Of a DNA stretch of 6,656 nucleotides, positions 4,427-6,656 are shown in pieces. Source of the DNA: Candidatus Omnitrophota bacterium (GTDB lineage Bacteria > Omnitrophota > 4484-213); NCBI GenBank assembly GCA_030639955.1, contig DAOWKH010000004.1, positions 1-6,656 of the forward strand, given 5' to 3'. The notes beneath the pieces were generated by a model. The model searched no databases, was not told the origin of the DNA, and was given only the letters and a program-made list of their open reading frames with translations. How positions within the stretch are numbered: the stretch's first letter is position 1; each line of letters starts with the position of its first letter. The translations under genes and the position numbers were made by a program.

Positions 4427-6656
4427 CGGTTTCCTCCCGACTTTACTTCTACTGCTACCCTCTCTTCTCCTATTAATTCCTCGAGCTGAGCAAGAAAATT
4501 TTCATTGCATTTAGCAGTCAAAGAGGAACGAACAGTATGTTTTCCTCGCGGAGATGAGAAGATTAAATAAAGCGGAACATTTCCTTGATGAGCAGAAATG
4601 AGTTCTTTTATTTGCCGAAGAAGATTTTCATCGCTGTCCGTATCTAAACTCAGAGAAATAGAAGCAGTATATTTCTGAGAAATTTGATCTATCGGAATTA
4701 GTTCTTCAGCAATTATCTTACGTTCGTTATTCCTTAAATTAATTCTTCCTTCAATAAAAATTGGGGCATCTATTTTAACATAATTGCTTACTTTATTAAA
4801 TACCTTTGGAAAAAGGATAATTTCAATCGTTCCATCAGAAATCTCTAAATTTAAAAAGGCCATCTTCTCGCCGCGCTTGGTAGTAACTTGTTTTATCTTA
4901 GTAATAATTCCACCGATTAACGCCTCTTCGTTTTCGCTGTAGTTATTTAATTCAACAAATGGAATGGAATATCTTTTCAGCATCTGTTCATACTCTGCTA
5001 AGGGATGACCGCTAAAGTACAAACCCAGAAGTTCCTTCTCAAATGCCAATAATTGGTTGTGCGGCCATTCTTTTATTGCCTTCTCTTTCTCTTCTTTTTG
5101 AGGTTTAGAGTAAGAAAAATTATCAAGAAAAGATAATTGCCCGAGCGCTTTATCTTTTTGGAGCCGATTTGCCCTCTGCAAGTTACCTTCTAAATCTACC
5201 ATTAATTGCGCCCGTGGCAAATTGAAACAATCGAATACTCCGCATTTTATTAAACTTTCAGTTACCTTTTTATTTACCAACCTCAGATCTACTCGCTGGC
5301 AAAAATCTTCCAAAGAAAAAAATTTCCCCTTCATTCTTGCTTTGATAATAGAATCGATTGCTCCTTTACCTACATTTTTCACTGCCAATAAACCAAATCT
5401 TATACTATCCTTTTCAACAGTGAATTCAACAAAGGACTCCTGAATATCAGGGGGCAGGATTTTTATGCCCATCTTCTTGCATTCTTCCACATAGTCAGCA
5501 ATCTTATCGGTATTATCTTCTTCACTGCTTAATAAAGCGGCCATAAACTGCAGGGGGTAATTTGCTTTTAAATAAGCTGTTTGATAGGAGATAAGAGCAT
5601 AAGCCGCACTGTGACTTTTATTAAAACCATAACCGGCAAAGTATTCAATAAGATTGAATACTTTTTCAGCTACCCTTTTTTTAACCCTATTTTTCAGGCA
5701 TCCTTCAACAAAAGATTCTTTTTGCTGCTCGATAACCTCGGGAATTTTCTTGCTTATTGCTCGGCGCAGCAAATCTGCCTGGGTTAAGCTAAATCCGGCC
5801 AAACTGTGGGCAATTTGCATTATTTGTTCTTGATAAAGAATAACGCCATAGGTCTCTTTTAAGATTGATTCTAATTGAGGGTGGTCATATTTGATTAATT
5901 TAGGATTGTGTTTTCTTTGGATAAACTCATCTATCATCCCGCTGCCCAAAGGTCCGGGGCGATGCAAAGCGAGAATAGCTATAATATCTTCAAAATTTTT
6001 GGGTTCGATCCTTTTCAATAAATCCCGCATTCCTCCACTCTCTAATTGAAACACCCCTACTGATTTCCCTTTGCAAAACAAATGGTAAGTTTTTTTATCG
6101 TCAAGAGGAATGTTGTTAGCATCGATTTCCTTTTCTAAAAATCTCTTTATGTTTTCTATTGCTTTGCTAATTACCGTTAAAGTGCGCAGACCTAAAAAGT
6201 CCATCTTTAAAAGACCGGCCTTTTCCAAAGAAAACATTGAATATTGAGTAGCAATCTTTCCATCGCTGCTTCTGAACAAAGGAACAATATTACTCAGTGG
6301 CTGCTTGGAAATTACAACTCCGGCTGCATGGGTAGAAGCGTGCCGGGTTAATCCCTCCAGGGTCTTAGAAATATCTAACAATTGCTTTATTTGTTCGTCC
6401 TGCTCGTAAAGTTCCTTTAGGCGCGGCTCCTGATAAAGTGCTTCTTGAATGGTAATGTTGAGCGTTAAAGGAACTAACTTAGCAATTTTATCTACTTCTG
6501 AATAAGGCATTCCCATTACCCTACCGACATCTCTGATTACTCCGTGCGCCGCCATTGTGCCAAAAGTAATTATTTGAGAAACATTTTCTTTGCCGTATTT
6601 TTGGGTAACATAGTCAATTACCTCATCCCTGCGCTGATAACAAAAATCAATATCAA
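4423..6656 (-). CDS. dnaE: DNA polymerase III subunit alpha (partial, N-terminus beyond window)
   Basis: Catalytic subunit of the C-family replicative polymerase. The reading frame stays open to the window edge, so the Met codon at 6555 is internal; about 743 codons are visible and the PHP domain and early palm are missing. The first visible codons read DIDFCYQRRDEVIDYV, the palm motif with two metal-binding aspartates (codons 6652-6654 and 6646-6648). The third is in KMDFLGLRTLTVI (codon 6199-6201). Counting from Met 6555, the fingers include FQLESGGMRDLL (169-180), LHRPGPLGSGM (197-207) and FNKSHSAAYALISYQTAYLK (311-330); a helix-hairpin-helix region follows (about 360-440), then a likely clamp-binding motif QLSFLD (473-478), an OB fold (about 546-622) and the C-terminal domain. 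The end overlaps glyA by 4 nt. This is the DnaE rather than the PolC layout. No frameshift or intein is seen. Confidence 0.98.
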   Translation of the reverse strand, partial: DIDFCYQRRDEVIDYVTQKYGKENVSQIITFGTMAAHGVIRDVGRVMGMPYSEVDKIAKLVPLTLNITIQEALYQEPRLKELYEQDEQIKQLLDISKTLEGLTRHASTHAAGVVISKQPLSNIVPLFRSSDGKIATQYSMFSLEKAGLLKMDFLGLRTLTVISKAIENIKRFLEKEIDANNIPLDDKKTYHLFCKGKSVGVFQLESGGMRDLLKRIEPKNFEDIIAILALHRPGPLGSGMIDEFIQRKHNPKLIKYDHPQLESILKETYGVILYQEQIMQIAHSLAGFSLTQADLLRRAISKKIPEVIEQQKESFVEGCLKNRVKKRVAEKVFNLIEYFAGYGFNKSHSAAYALISYQTAYLKANYPLQFMAALLSSEEDNTDKIADYVEECKKMGIKILPPDIQESFVEFTVEKDSIRFGLLAVKNVGKGAIDSIIKARMKGKFFSLEDFCQRVDLRLVNKKVTESLIKCGVFDCFNLPRAQLMVDLEGNLQRANRLQKDKALGQLSFLDNFSYSKPQKEEKEKAIKEWPHNQLLAFEKELLGLYFSGHPLAEYEQMLKRYSIPFVELNNYSENEEALIGGIITKIKQVTTKRGEKMAFLNLEISDGTIEIILFPKVFNKVSNYVKIDAPIFIEGRINLRNNERKIIAEELIPIDQISQKYTASISLSLDTDSDENLLRQIKELISAHQGNVPLYLIFSSPRGKHTVRSSLTAKCNENFLAQLEELIGEERVAVEVKSGGNR
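4433..4438 (-). promoter_or_regulatory. Shine-Dalgarno of glyA
   Basis: On the minus strand GGGAGG lies 6 nt upstream of the glyA ATG at 4426, inside the last codons of dnaE (Gly-Gly-Asn-Arg). It fixes the start that overlaps the dnaE stop as ATGA. Confidence 0.85.

Noticed and set aside
4427..4500. Folate or glycine riboswitch upstream of glyA
   Set aside because: The sequence upstream of glyA is dnaE coding sequence up to the overlapping stop codon, leaving no room for a leader RNA.

Overview
The window is a compact bacterial gene cluster in which every supported gene lies on the minus strand, so transcription runs from the high-coordinate end to the low end. In that order the genes are: the catalytic and C-terminal part of the replicative DNA polymerase III alpha subunit (dnaE, cut by the window edge), serine hydroxymethyltransferase (glyA), a ComEB-type dCMP deaminase, tryptophanyl-tRNA synthetase (trpS), the two non-SMC condensin subunits scpA and scpB, and the first 15 codons of a probable AroQ-type chorismate mutase or P-protein.

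No lineage marker is present. The moderately AT-rich composition, the tight single-strand housekeeping operon, and the intergenic gaps filled with short dispersed-looking repeats suggest an anaerobic or candidate-phylum bacterium. Omnitrophota or another PVC/FCB-adjacent lineage is my best guess from memory of gene order and repeat style. This is inference only.

Layout: dnaE and glyA overlap by 4 nt (ATGA), as do the deaminase gene and trpS. scpA and scpB overlap by 44 nt or more. Three gaps interrupt the chain, and each holds a repeat. The glyA/deaminase gap (3032-3184) has AT-rich 7-nt-phased repeats in inverted orientation. The trpS/scpA gap (1335-1607) has a roughly 216-bp imperfect palindrome folding around a perfect 9-bp stem and 4-nt loop. 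The scpB/chorismate-mutase gap (48-91) has two copies of a 20-bp unit, the second of which merges into the Shine-Dalgarno of the next gene.

Functionally, DnaE copies the chromosome. GlyA supplies 5,10-methylene-THF and the dCMP deaminase supplies dUMP, the two substrates of thymidylate synthase (not in the window), so both may feed dTTP to replication. ScpA and ScpB load onto SMC to organise the new chromosomes. TrpS and the chorismate-mutase-like gene belong to tryptophan use and aromatic amino-acid synthesis. No new protein system is visible. The unusual material is the three intergenic repeats, the Shine-Dalgarno-poor starts next to two of them, and a few motif variants (KMDKS in TrpS, a diverged N-terminal motif in ScpA, an altered clamp-binding motif in DnaE).
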